NCBI GenBank assembly: GCA_907165135.1
Contig: OU015570.1
Coordinates: 992,001-1,056,000, forward strand
DNA length: 64,000 nt
Source of the DNA: Oikopleura dioica
Lineage: Eukaryota; Chordata; Appendicularia; Copelata; Oikopleuridae
Direction of reading: 5' to 3'
Part shown: positions 32,282 through 42,750 of the stretch, piece after piece
How positions within the stretch are numbered: position 1 is the first letter of the stretch
Layout of the letters: each line of letters starts with the position of its first letter
Translations under genes and position numbers: made by a program
The notes under the pieces: model-generated
What the model was told of the DNA's origin: nothing
Seen by the model: the letters and a program-made list of their open reading frames with translations, nothing else
Databases searched by the model: none

Positions 32282-32998
32282 GTAACATACCCCCTAAATT
32301 TCCGCGCAATTCGTGGTATTTCGCCAAAGTTTACGTTTCCTAACTTTTCCGAAGCCCCGAAATTTACGCTTCCTCGCGTTTCCCTGCGTTTCCAAATTTC
32401 TTCCAAATAACGGGCGCGTTATTCAATCATAGCGCCAAATTAAACCAAGGGATTTCAGTCTTTTCATGTACTTGAGGCGCTAGAATTGGAAATTTTTCGT
32501 GGCTTGGACACATAAAAATCGTACCATTCGAGTAACTTAAAATATTTAGTTCAGGATTTTGCTCCGCAGAAGTCGTTTTCATCTATCGCACTAGCATAAC
32601 GTTCTATCAAATATTTATAAACTTCACTGTAACAATAAACAATAATATTATCAAAGCTAACATAAGATAGGGCTGCCCTATAAGTAGGGTGGGGATACAA
32701 AAAATGGCCTCTACGACGTTTGCTGAGAAAGTTCATTTTTGTGTCCCCTCCCTACCTATAAGTGAATCTGGCTATTTATAAAAGATCATCCTTTCTTTGC
32801 CCGGAGAGAGCAAAACAAGACTTTTGCGCACTCAGAAAGTTAACCGACGAATCTAATCAGCGCCGCGAGCGTAAATTTGGGCGCACGCGGAAAAGTTAAG
32901 CGGCGTAAATTTGGGGGGGTTTTGAACAACTCAGGAAGAGTAAATTACGGAAAATGCACCGAGAAATGCGCGAAAGCTTGGGGGTGGGGTATGTTATC
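32282..32998. mobile_element. Inverted-repeat element, AACATACCCC ends
   Basis: Left GGTAACATACCCCCTAAATT and right (reversed) GATAACATACCCCACCCCCA. The subterminal regions both carry repeated AAATTTACGC/TTTCCGCG words. No target duplication is clear, and the coding potential in the interior is not convincing. Confidence 0.5.
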
Positions 32999-33095
32999 TA
33001 AAGAGCACTCATTTATTGGATTGTGTCGACTTTGAAAAGTCTAAAATTCACGAATTTTTTCTAAGTTAAATTTTTTACAGTTATTTTCCTCTTTT

Positions 33096-33392
33096 CGTGG
33101 TATGGGGTGATGCTTCGGCAATACCGAAGAATTGATGCTTTCACTAACACTGATTCTTCGGCTAATTGAGAATTGCCTTGAACCGAAGGATTTATGATAA
33201 AATTGACAGTGATTCTTCGGCAAATTTTCTAGAATCCATTATCAAAATTCTTTTGATAAATCTTTGATTCTTACGAATGAGTCATTACTTAAAAAGACAT
33301 TTTCTAGAGAAAACTTATTTTAGCAATAAGTATTTTCTATAATTTGAGGCTAGTGTTAGGGGCACTGGGGAAATGACAGAACAAACTACCCC
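33096..33392. repeat. ATTCTTCGGC family, truncated copy 3
   Basis: Starts CGTGGTATGGGGTGATGCTT, keeps the terminal ATTCTTCGGC hairpins and the TTTCTAGA..ATAAGTATTTTCTATAA stretch of the other two copies in reverse orientation, and stops near GACAGAACAAACT. The other half is missing. Confidence 0.7.
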
Positions 33393-34094
33393 TATTTTGT
33401 GGAGATTTTTGCTCCATTTTTTCATAAAAATGTCCGCAAAAATGGGCAAAAGTCTTCAAAAAATGTCCCGCTGTAAAAAGAGCCTAGAGCCTTAAAATTT
33501 TTCTTCGATAAATTTATCTTTGAAAAATGGAAAATTTCATCATCAAATCTCAAATCTTTTTTCTGCCTTTTTACCATTTTTAGTCAATCACACGGTTTAG
33601 GCCATTAATTTTTTATAAAAACATCCATATTTAATTAACAAATCCTTATTATTTGACAAATGTCCACAAAAGTGGAACATTATCCTTGCAAATATGTAGA
33701 AAAATGAAGAATGTAGAAAATGAAGAAAAAATCCACAAAATTTGAGTCCACAAAAGAGGAAAAAAACTGTGTCAAAATAAACCATTTTTAAAGCTTTCTC
33801 ACGGCTTATCACCCTTGACATAATATATGTATATGAAAATGATCGTCAATCTATGGAGAATTTAAAAATATATTACACGGAAGCTCTCGATGAAATTTTC
33901 CGAATCGCCGAATCCGGAGAGGGGATCCCTTAAGGGTTAAACATGAAATCGGCGCGCGGCGCCTCGCTCGCCCAGCGCCCCGCCGTGCCCTACTTTTCAG
34001 AATGCCCTAAAATCGGAACGGATAAAGCTTTTTCAAAAGTTTCTTCGGATTTCAGATCATCAAAGCCTTTTCTTTTCACAGATCAAAAATGAGC
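33393..34094. other. No gene seen
   Basis: AT-rich DNA with short open frames. GGAGATTTTTGC-type and CATTTTT-rich words occur, but no TIR, LTR or protein motif was recognised. A GC-rich patch lies at 33945-33990. Confidence 0.5.
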
Positions 34095-34102
34095 AGAATC
34101 GT

Positions 34103-34394
34103 TAGGGCTTCCGTATAAAAACAAAATTTTAACTGGGCTGACCGAATTGTTTGAAATTCGGGGAGGGAATGTATTTTTTAGTGGAGAAAAATATCAAAAA
34201 ATAAAAAAAATCGACAAGTGACAACGCACAAATGAAAAATCACCATTTTTATTTATATAATTTTGATATATAACATTATTTTTTTTTATTTCTTTTGCCC
34301 CTGAAAACCTTTTCTTATATTGATTTATCCCTCCCATAATTATTTAAGGAAACAATGAACGGAATCAGAAACACTTTTTTATACGGAAGCCCTA
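34103..34394. mobile_element. hAT-type MITE, 8-bp TSD
   Basis: 292 bp. Ends TAGGGCTTCCGTATAAAA and its complement; AGAATCGT on both sides (34095-34102, 34395-34402). A TAGGG start with 8-bp duplication is typical of hAT. Non-coding. Confidence 0.9.
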
Positions 34395-34419
34395 AGAATC
34401 GTCAAAGAATAAGTCGGAG

Positions 34420-34800
34420 AAAATGACATGAGTTGGTTTAACTCTATCTCCTCTCGCAATTCTTTTCCGATTTTTTCAAATTTAGATAGGTAGGAAGCGC
34501 TCCGTTAGACCTAAAATTTCGTAGTCTCAGAATTATTTTTGAAGCTTCTTTAAGTTCCACACGGCTTCTCAAAACAAGTGCTTTCACGCCGCGCCGCTTC
34601 TTCTCTCACGCTGCGCGCCTCACGACGGTGCAGCTCTCATTTCAAAAGCTCATATAAAATTCCATAAAGCTTCAAAATTAATTCTGAGACTACGAAATTT
34701 TATGTCTAACGGAGCACTTTCTACCTATCTAAATTTAAAAAATCGGAAAAGAATTGCGAGAGGAGATAGAATTAAACCAACTCACGTCATTTTCTCACGT
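34420..34800. mobile_element. Long palindromic MITE
   Basis: Arms of ~160 bp (GAGAAAATGACATGAGTTGG.. and GAGAAAATGACGTGAGTTGG.. when reversed) are about 93% complementary by eye, with a short GC-rich loop near 34585-34640. No target duplication found. Confidence 0.75.
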
Positions 34801-35087
34801 TCATTTCACTCATTAAATGAAGTTTTGACGGTGAACGCTAATGGAAGGCAATATTTCATAATATGATAATTATGCACTACTGCGTAAAGTAGGCGTTCAA
34901 GACAGTAAATCAGGAGTTTCATTATAAAGTTCATTATCGAAATTGAGTTTTATAGCGAGAGTATTCAAAGATGCGCTTCATTTTAGTAAAGAACATAAAG
35001 GATGAAAATGTAGGATAAAAGAAAAAGTGTTTCATGACGGGGCAAGTGATACTCGAAAATAATTGGTCACGGTCGGATTTGAGTTGG

Positions 35088-35561
35088 TTATTCCTCATCC
35101 ACCAAAATTGCTAAAGCCTCCGTGAGGTCTTGGATGCAGCGTTTGATGTCGTCAGCAAATGTTGCCTGAATTACTGTGTCGAGTCTACTAGCCTGGAATT
35201 TTGACTCTGGGAAAACAGTGTCCCCGTCGAATATTTGGATGTTTTGCAGCTCTGTGAATGATTTGATGACGAGAGGCTTCTCCTTGATTTTTCCCCAGTG
35301 CGCTGAGGGATATCCAAGTTCAATATTACCGTGTCCGAGAGTGAACTCTCTCTGCCAAAATCTATTTTGGTTTCTCGATAACGTCTCCCGGACGAAGAAA
35401 CTGTAGATCTGATCCGACGGTGGCGACATTTTTAGGTGAATGAATTTTGCTCTCACGATTTTTCCTTCCTCTTGACAGAATACAGTACGAAACAAGTATT
35501 TGAAGGCTGCTTCTATCTTAACCTTCGTGAACATTATTTCCTCTTTCTCTTGGCTCGTCAT
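35088..35561 (-). CDS. Accessory ORF of an env-bearing retroelement (putative)
   Basis: 157 codons (starts MTSQEKEEIMFTKVKIEA) with balanced composition; no signal peptide or membrane segment. It lies directly downstream of an envelope-like C terminus on the same strand, the position where the first gypsy element has its own accessory ORF. I see no strong sequence identity between them. Function unknown. Confidence 0.45.
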   Translation of the reverse strand: MTSQEKEEIMFTKVKIEAAFKYLFRTVFCQEEGKIVRAKFIHLKMSPPSDQIYSFFVRETLSRNQNRFWQREFTLGHGNIELGYPSAHWGKIKEKPLVIKSFTELQNIQIFDGDTVFPESKFQASRLDTVIQATFADDIKRCIQDLTEALAILVDEE

Positions 35562-35689
35562 GATGAAACTGATCGCTGATTTTCGCTTACGCCGTTATAT
35601 GCTGAGATGAGAAGTGGATTGTGTTTTTTAATTCCTTGGTTGGGTGCGTATTCTTTGACATGCTGAGTGGTGATATTTTTGATCTTGAA

Positions 35690-36702
35690 TCAGAGCATGG
35701 TGAGAGGATTTTGACTAAAATCACAAGTTAGAAGGTAATTCGCCACTGAAGATCCTCTGAGTCGGAATCTGCCTTGACAATTTTCACTTTCTCGCGCATC
35801 GATCCTTTGGTGGATTTGAATCAGCAACCATTTTTGTAAGCAACGATTTGCTAAAGTTCTCGCTGACATGACAACAATGAAAATGACTGTGAGTGCTCCT
35901 CCAAGGCTGCTTATTGTCAATAGAATTCGAATTTTCTTTTCATGTCGGTTTTCGATACCAACTAAATGTGAGAAAGTCTCTTCTGCCGTTAGCTTTGAAG
36001 TTTTCAGTTGATCGCTTTTAATCTTGAGCGTTGATACCGATGAAAGAAGGGGGTTGCCCTGGACTCGAGCCCGAATTAGCGACACCAAGTGTGCGTGTTT
36101 CGCTTTTTCATTAAGCGGAGGACCACGCGGAGCTTCCGCGGCGGAGGAACCCACCAGCTGGAAGAATTCCCTTTTACGAAAAGAAAATCCTCTCACTGAA
36201 CTCTCGTATTTTTGGATTTCTTTTTCACGTGAGCGAAGGGGAACTAAAAAATTCATAGATATTCGTAATGAAATTTTTTCGAAAAAATTGAAAATTTTCA
36301 TTTTATTTTAAAAAGCTTTCTAAAGTGATAAAAATAATTTTGAAAACAGAAAGAACTCATTTTAATTGGTCTTGACAAAAGGAAAATTTGACGACTGTGA
36401 ACTTGAGTAAAAAAATAATATAAAAACCATAAGAAAATAAAAAATAGGGACAATATAAATTTAAACATCAGATGGAGGTGGGCGGGGTTGGGGACGCAAC
36501 TGAGAATGATCAACTCAGTGTTCGATATTCGCTCCAGCTCGCTAATTTCTTTTTTGTAGTCGATTCGTGGAGCGAAGTTGCTTGACTTAGCCTCAATTCT
36601 TTGGATATTCTTTGAGGTTTGATATTCTACTCCATTGCACGAGAGCAAGAAATCTCCACCATTCAATAATGATGTTCCTGGCTCGTGGCTCGCGCTCACC
36701 AT
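35690..36702 (-). pseudogene. env: Envelope-like gene, 3' part
   Basis: Two abutting frames. 36702-36298 carries an ectodomain-like stretch ending in ELIILSCVPNPAH followed by hydrophobic residues. 36301-35690 carries a juxtamembrane helix, a strong membrane segment (ILLTISSLGGALTVIFIVV) and a basic tail. This fits the end of a class-I-like envelope. A short piece of similar sequence (ELIKLSSVPNPTH, minus strand) occurs inside the MITE at 54991-55717. Frames do not join, so it is a remnant. Confidence 0.5.
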
Positions 36703-37140
36703 TTTTTAAGCACTTCTCTAAATACATTTAATCGAGTCAGTTCTTTAATTATCAATTCTACTCATTTTTTACCTATCTATGCGATGTTTTTCTTGATAAT
36801 TGAGGACTTGAAGTGATTTTTATTTGTTATATATACCGTGGTTTTCCATTTTAAGAGCGTTTTTTGGATGACAGGCCTCGATCAAATCGCTCTTAGATTG
36901 GAAGTTTTTCAATGACAGTGGGATTTTCAATTTTTCCGTTTGACAAATTGTTAATGTCGCTCGGACATTTTCAATCCTCTGACAACCTTGTGTTCTGCAA
37001 TTACAAAAAAGATCCGATGTTTTCTTGACGATTTCATTGTCAACAATGATCATCTGAACATCAAGGAGGAAGATCTAGTGAACAAAGCGAATGAACATGA
37101 ATCCAGCAATCTTTAAGCGCTCTTCGATCAATACTGGGCT

Positions 37141-37332
37141 CAGGGTTGCATATTCACCCGTCTTCACCCCACCCACGGGTGAGGGTGAAAATTTTCACCC
37201 TTTAAGACGGGTGGGGTGATCAAGGGTGAAGATCGATTTTTGCTCAAAAGGGTGAGGGTGGGGTGAGGGTGAAAATTTTCACCCTTTTTCAAGGGTGGGG
37301 TGATCAAGGGTGAGGGTGAATATGCAACCCTG
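37141..37332. mobile_element. 192-bp hAT MITE with GGGTGAGGGTGA repeats
   Basis: Ends CAGGGTTGCATATTCACCC and its complement; ACTGGGCT on both sides (37133-37140, 37333-37340). The homologous site in copy 1 (near 21390) has a single ACTGGGCT, so the insertion is directly proven by an empty site. The interior is short tandem GGGTGA-rich repeats in both orientations. Confidence 0.93.
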
Positions 37333-37684
37333 ACTGGGCTGATCAAGGAGGAAGAATTCGAAGGAGCTGTTGTAGATTTTGAGGACTTGGATGTTTTGGA
37401 AAGTGTGCTGGAGAAAGAAGACGAGGGAGAGCTGGTCGAGCATTTTCTGGCGCTTCAAATTGATGAAACACGAGCGGCGACCCCGATGGAGATTGAAAAG
37501 GAACCTAAAGTTAAGTGATAGAGACACTGCGAAGCCTTCGACTTCAAAATGGCCAGAAAAGCGGTCAAAGATTACAAAATTTTTTAATAAATTATTCACT
37601 GTAAGTCTGAAAATTTTGATTTTTTTAAATCTTTAAAAACGCTCTTAAACTGGAATTACGGCAGATGACAACATTTTCAAAATA

Positions 37685-38649
37685 CAGTACACTCGCACAA
37701 TTTGGCCCTTTTTTGTTTTTGCGATATGTCGAAAAAGGGCCGAATTGTGCGGGTCCGAATTGTGCGACTTCCGAAAAACTTTTTAAGCCCCCGTTGATTA
37801 ACTGTCAGTTGATGTTGTTTTTGCTAGTTTTAAGAAGTTAATCTTTTAACCCGTTGCCGAGCGCGTAGCATTCAGGATGCTACAAGCGCCTTTCAAGCCA
37901 AATATCTTGAGATCAAATATGCCGATTTCAAAAATTTTTTTGATTTCTGGAAATTTTAGTCTTTTTTGAATACGTTCGTTCGAATACGTTTAAATTATCT
38001 GAAATAATATGAATCTTTTAGATGAGGCTTCGATAAATAACTTCAAGAAAAAATATTCGTAAAAAATAAGTAGAAGTGGAAGAAAATAGCGCTCAAAGTC
38101 ATAGCATTCCGAATGCTACGCGAGCGGCAAGCCAATCTAGCGGAGCGCTCGGCAACGGGTTAATGTAATCTTTAAAATGAACGAGAGAAAAACCAAGCCA
38201 AGGAAGAAATTAGGGAGTACTCGCGTAGATGTCTCTCTCGAAACAAGATTGAAGTACACCCGAATGATCGTCATCCAAAAAATGAAGACGAAGGATTTGA
38301 GTAAAATTTTCGAAGATGAGCATGGAAAGCGGATGGCTTCCACAACTTACAAACGATGGAGAAGAGAAGGTCCAGATCTTCTGAAGGAATATGCGAATGG
38401 AACTCGAGTAACGAAGAAGATCTGCCGTCCAAAATACAAGCAAAAAGATGAAATTAAAGAAAAATTCCAAGAAGTCGTAATTCAAGAGCTAAAGAAAAGT
38501 CAAGTCGATGGCTTGGTTAGCGTTAAGGTTAGGTTAGGGTTAGGCTAAACTCACGGGTCAGGGGGGCCAAATTGTGCGATTTTCTAACGTTTTAGCGAAA
38601 TTCGAAAAAAGGGCCGAATTGTGCGGGGCCAAATTGTGCGAGTGTACTG
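37685..38649 (+). mobile_element. Pogo/Tigger-type element with truncated transposase
   Basis: 965 bp; TIRs CAGTACACTCGCACAATTTG; TA on both sides (37683-37684, 38650-38651). It includes a subterminal repeated CCGAATTGTGCG motif and encodes a CENP-B-like HTH N terminus only. It sits in the right TIR of the 36836-38685 element, with the empty site known from copy 1. Confidence 0.92.
38177..38548 (+). CDS. N-terminal CENP-B/pogo-like DNA-binding domain
   Basis: 123 codons: a basic N terminus (NERKTKPRKKLGSTRVDVS), an HTH-like part (LSKIFEDEHGKRMASTTYKRW) and the beginning of a second helical region. This is the layout of the TIR-binding half of pogo/Tigger transposases. The DDE domain is absent; the frame ends in a telomere-like GGTTAGGGTTAGG stretch, which marks the deletion point. 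It could still bind TIRs. Confidence 0.6.
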   Translation: MNERKTKPRKKLGSTRVDVSLETRLKYTRMIVIQKMKTKDLSKIFEDEHGKRMASTTYKRWRREGPDLLKEYANGTRVTKKICRPKYKQKDEIKEKFQEVVIQELKKSQVDGLVSVKVRLGLG

Positions 38650-39154
38650 TATATGCAAAAACGCTCTTAAAATGGAAAACCACGGTACGTCAAAAATTTA
38701 AAACCCAATAATTTGCATCATGCCGACCCAAGCTTTGAATGATTGATATAGATAGTGCAAATGAAAACAAACTATCTTCAGGATCGTGGCCGTTAAAAAA
38801 TTCAATCTGATCAATCATTTTTTCAAGTTTTCTCTTTCTATCATTTTGTTCAGAGCTTGGCTAAAATGAAAATGTTTCCTTGTCTCGGATTATAATAATC
38901 AGGATGTTACTTATACTCGTGTGTGCGATAGCCTCTCTATCCGAACACGTCTCGAGAAGGAGGCAGCGCTAGAAATAGTTATTGTCGATTTTTCATTCGA
39001 TTTTATGCGGGCAACACTGGTAATGTCGCCGTTTGTCACGAACAGAGTTGGTGATATGGAAGGGTAGGGTAGTTCAACATGATAATTTGTAAGTAAATCA
39101 TCTGCACTTAACTATACATTCTTATTTGAAATACAGTGATAACCCATTTTAAGG

Positions 39155-39432
39155 ATGTAGGGCGCCTAGGTTCACAATTGTGAACCCGGTTCACAATTTT
39201 GTGAACCCGGTTCACAATCTGTGTGAACCCGGTTCACAAAATTTTTAAAAGTACGAAATCAGGGGTCCATATGCGCTCCGCTCCTGATTTCAGAGAAAAA
39301 CTCAAATTTGAAGTTATTTACTTTCTCTTCAACCGCGCCTTCAGTCAATTGGAGTCACTTTTTTGACCGAAATTGTGAACCAGGTTCACAAAATTGTGAA
39401 CCAACCGATTGTGAACCTTGGCGCCCGCCACC
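39155..39432. mobile_element. Foldback element of GGTTCACAA repeats
   Basis: Ends with GGCGCCTAGGTTCACAA left and its near-complement right, with many GTGAACC/GGTTCAC words. CCATTTTAAGG (up to 11 bp) lies on both sides (39144-39154, 39433-39443). It inserted in the left TIR of the 39134-40467 element. The duplication length suits a 9-11 bp class such as MULE, but this is uncertain. Confidence 0.7.
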
Positions 39433-39704
39433 CCATTTTAAGGCCGGCCCTTTTAAGGCCACTTTTTCGGAAAATCCCCAAAATCTGTCATCCTCAAAAA
39501 ATCCATTTTCGACTGTATTGTGTTTAATCAAGAGTTGGTAAAATATGATACTTTTCATTTCTCTTTTTCGTTACTCTTTGATGATTTTTTCTTTTCAAAT
39601 TTTCACTTAGATTTGAGTCCAAGAGTTCCAATCTATCATAAAATAGGCGAGTATAAATACACAGACGCATTTACAGACCATTTTTCTATAGAAAAAGCTC
39701 AGTA

Positions 39705-40103
39705 CAGTTTTTTATGGAATTTTTGGACATCAAATTTTTGGACATTTTTGCTATTTTATGGGGTTTTCTTGGGACACTTTTTAAAAGTGCCCGTATCAAA
39801 TTTTTGGACATTTTCTGCGCCGTATTTTTAAATTTTCTGTTATTTTTGCCAGATATGAAGTTTTTTCATATTAAAATCTTACTTTTTCTTTGAGAAAGAT
39901 AAGATTGAAGGTTGATCTCGTACCCCTTAAACATTTTTTGTCTTTAGAAGAAGGATTAAACAAAGAATGATGGAGATTTTTCTCAAAAAAAATTTTTTAA
40001 GCGATTTGGATGGGATATTTTTTTTGGCCGCGTGTATCAAATTTATGGACATTTTCGCGAAAATCTTGGGACAAAAAATGTCCAAAAATTCCATAATTAA
40101 CTG
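39705..40103. mobile_element. 399-bp TA-flanked MITE, TTTTGGACATC family
   Basis: Ends CAGTTTTTTATGGAATTTTT and, reversed, CAGTTAATTATGGAATTTTT; TA on both sides. Subterminal AAATTTTTGGACATTTT repeats. A decayed relative lies at 18748-18860. Confidence 0.82.
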
Positions 40104-40620
40104 TAATTGTCTTCTCCACGTCACTGTTCTTTGAGGTCTTCACTAGAATCTCTTCAAATCTTTTTTCTTAGCATTTGTCATGTTTATCTTTTTTCAGACG
40201 TGTTCTTCGAATATAATTTTTGAAATAATGAAAAAAAAGAATCACCTTGAGTTCAATTCAAAGGACACATTTGTAAAAAGTCCATGATTTATACTTTCTT
40301 CAGCGAAAGAAATATGCGATAACCCTATAACCCTCATTCATCATTTTTTTTCCAAAGAATGAAAAAAAATTTTTGTCATCCAGCTCGAGAAAAAAAATAT
40401 CCATTTTAAGGCCACTTTTGAAATTCGCTGTCATCCGAAAATCGGCCTTAAAATGGGTGGGAAGCTGTCAAACAACCCGTTGCCATCAATAATGAAGAAT
40501 CTACAGAGTTTCAAAGAACCAAAAATTTTGTCCGGACAAAATTTTTTTGACTCTCGTCATGAAGTTAACACCGATTTTCTGGAACGCATAGAAGGGGAAA
40601 ATTAAATCAGATCAGATGAG

Positions 40621-42465
40621 ATGCGACTCCGGGAATCAGATGACCCGATGACCTGCCGATGGCCTAAATTTGGAAAACAGCTGATGTCACCTGCTGACGA
40701 GAAATTGCTCAGAGGCGCCGACAGGCAACATAAATTTGGACGTCGCGGAGAAAAAACAAACAAATCGACGATGAAAACAAAAATCCTTTTCATCCTCGCC
40801 CAAGCTTTCGCCGAACTATTCACCTTTGATAGAGAGAATGGTATCATCTTCTCCAAAAAAGAAGATATTTACGTCTTCGATGCAAGCGCACCAACACAAA
40901 TCCCGATAATGTTTGCAAGCCCATACCACCAGTTTAGAGAAAGCGTACAAGCCGACTGTGGGTACCCGGAGAGCGGAATCATCGGTAAAGAAAAGAATTT
41001 TTTCGACCTCGAACCTAGCGACAACTCAATGAAAACCATCTCTGAACATTGCGAAACAGCCTTCCGGGTCTTCGACGATATTCTTTTGGACATGATCGGA
41101 GCCGATCTTCTCTTCACAGATGCTTACGCCGAAAAACTCGACGAAATGGTAAACCAGAGACGAGTTAATACATTAAAGAAACGAACAGCGAGATCAACTC
41201 AATCCGCCAAACGAAACACGAGCAGGAAGAAGAGAGCCGTTGGAGTCGCCGCAGCTGCTGGAGTAACAGTAGCAGCAACAGGCATCTCTCTCGCATACAC
41301 AGGATATGTGGACGCAAAATCAAAGCAGCGCGATCAAGAGCTTCAATTTCAAATAGATGACAGCCGAAGAGCGATTTCTGAACTCTCCGAAAGCTTCGAA
41401 CTCAACACCGAAATGATTGGAGAACTTGCAAAACAACTGAAGAAATCACAATCCCCGATTATTGTGCGAGGAGGAATCGAGATATCTACTGACCAAATTA
41501 TGCAGAAAGACGTCCTCGACGGCAACCCGCAGAGTACAATCGAATATTTTGCAGCCTACAGCTCAAATTATGGAAAAGAAATGGTACGATCCCTGATGAC
41601 ACTAACTTACCACAGGCTCCCCTTGTATGGAACCTACATCGACACAATTCGCGCCAACTGCCTCGCCGTGCAAACAATTGATGACGAGAAAGTCAAAGAT
41701 GAATTCTGTCTCGGCTTTGCTTATCATTGCACCCGGTGGTACACCGATCTGAGATACATGGGCGTAGGAATTACCACTTTCGACCAAGCCGAGAACGCGG
41801 CGGCGACGACACCTCAAATGCTAAGGATCAAAGAAGTCATCATCAATCTTCACATCCGAATACCCAGGCTTCAACTGAAAGCGGAAAGATTCCAGGTGAT
41901 AAATCTGGGATATTTCCAGGACGCAGCAACAAGAAGAAGACTTGACATCCCGCAATTTCTCGTCCGAATGCCGTCCTCAGAAGTGTTATCAATGAACCCA
42001 GCGTTATGTCTGCGTTTTTCACCAACGTATGCATGTAGTAGTACTTCACTTCAGCCGGAGCAGTGTGGTGAGCAAGTTCTCTCAAGAAACTTAACGAGAT
42101 TCTGCAATTCGACACCCCTGGACCCGCAGAAATGCGGCCTCTTTGAGACAAATGATATGGCATTCGTCTCAATGCGACAACCTTCCCGAACGACCTTCTT
42201 TCACCACGCTCCGGTAATCGAGGTCAGCAAAATCGACTCCTTCAGAAAATCACCCTTCAACGGCGCCTTGAACTGCGGACAAGTGATACTGAAAATCAGC
42301 GCAGCAATAAAGAGTGAGACGACAGCAACTCGCATTAATTACATTGCTCCCGTAAAAATCCGCGTGACAAACGTCGAAGAAGAACGAGAGTTCGAAAATG
42401 AGCAGAGAGTTCAGAAAATGAAATCACAGAATGATGATAAATTCGGCACTGGAAGAACGACATAA
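40621..42465 (+). CDS. env: Envelope-like glycoprotein of a retroelement, interrupted
   Basis: 614 codons; the ATG at 40771 (MKTKILFILAQAF, residue 51) better starts a signal peptide. It has a basic RKKR cleavage-like site at residues 202-205, immediately followed by an Ala/Gly/Val-rich fusion-peptide-like stretch (AVGVAAAAGVTVAATG), then a heptad-repeat region (~232-275) and a Cys-containing second half. This order is that of a class-I-like fusion glycoprotein as in insect errantivirus and larvacean Tor env genes. The membrane anchor is missing here: the frame changes near 42425 and the gene is cut by the MULE at 42547; the anchor lies at 52304-52522. Confidence 0.75.
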   Translation: MRLRESDDPMTCRWPKFGKQLMSPADEKLLRGADRQHKFGRRGEKTNKSTMKTKILFILAQAFAELFTFDRENGIIFSKKEDIYVFDASAPTQIPIMFASPYHQFRESVQADCGYPESGIIGKEKNFFDLEPSDNSMKTISEHCETAFRVFDDILLDMIGADLLFTDAYAEKLDEMVNQRRVNTLKKRTARSTQSAKRNTSRKKRAVGVAAAAGVTVAATGISLAYTGYVDAKSKQRDQELQFQIDDSRRAISELSESFELNTEMIGELAKQLKKSQSPIIVRGGIEISTDQIMQKDVLDGNPQSTIEYFAAYSSNYGKEMVRSLMTLTYHRLPLYGTYIDTIRANCLAVQTIDDEKVKDEFCLGFAYHCTRWYTDLRYMGVGITTFDQAENAAATTPQMLRIKEVIINLHIRIPRLQLKAERFQVINLGYFQDAATRRRLDIPQFLVRMPSSEVLSMNPALCLRFSPTYACSSTSLQPEQCGEQVLSRNLTRFCNSTPLDPQKCGLFETNDMAFVSMRQPSRTTFFHHAPVIEVSKIDSFRKSPFNGALNCGQVILKISAAIKSETTATRINYIAPVKIRVTNVEEEREFENEQRVQKMKSQNDDKFGTGRTT

Positions 42466-42546
42466 ACTCAACTCGACTCTTAACCTGATGTACGAAAGCG
42501 GTAAAGAAGAGATCCAACATCTCAAAAACCTTGTTCACGGATAGAA

Positions 42547-42750
42547 GGGGTTTCCTGGTTTGGTACGAATCCTGGTTTGGTACGAATCATGGTTTGGTAT
42601 GAATCCTGGTTTGGTACGAATTTCAAAATCATACCAAACCATGATCTGTACCAAACCAGGATTTGTACCAAACCAGGAAAATCGAGAGTCAAAAATCTCA
42701 AAAATCAAAAAATGAAATCATCGACTCTTATCAATTGTACTCGACCCCCC
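42547..42750 (+). repeat. Left TIR of the MULE
   Basis: Starts GGGGTTTCCTGGTTTGGTAC. The first ~120 bp are alternating direct and inverted CCTGGTTTGGTACGAATC units, so the TIR itself can fold. It matches the right TIR with only a few differences, ending near a run of C at 42745-42752. Confidence 0.92.

Larger units (their letters stand above)
36836..38685 (+). mobile_element. TA-flanked CCGTGG family, copy 2, with two nested inserts
   Basis: Same family as 21112-21804; TA at 36834-36835 and 38686-38687. It carries the same transposase C-terminal region (37020-37570), interrupted at 37141-37332 by a hAT MITE. Its right TIR is split by a pogo-type element at 37685-38649. Without the inserts it is ~690 bp, like copy 1. 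Confidence 0.88.
39134..40467. mobile_element. TA-type DNA transposon, CCATTTTAAGG family, twice interrupted
   Basis: Left CAGTGATAACCCATTTTAAG; right reversed CAGCTTCCCACCCATTTTAA. TA on the left, TC on the right (probably mutated). The left arm has two direct TTTTAAGGCC motifs and CTGTCATCC; the right arm has GGATGACAG and an inverted motif. It contains inserts at 39155-39432 and 39705-40103. No transposase remains. Confidence 0.7.

Noticed and set aside
40621-40770. First ATG of the env frame as the true start
   Set aside because: The first 50 residues are charged and the hydrophobic signal-like stretch starts at the second suitable Met (40771).
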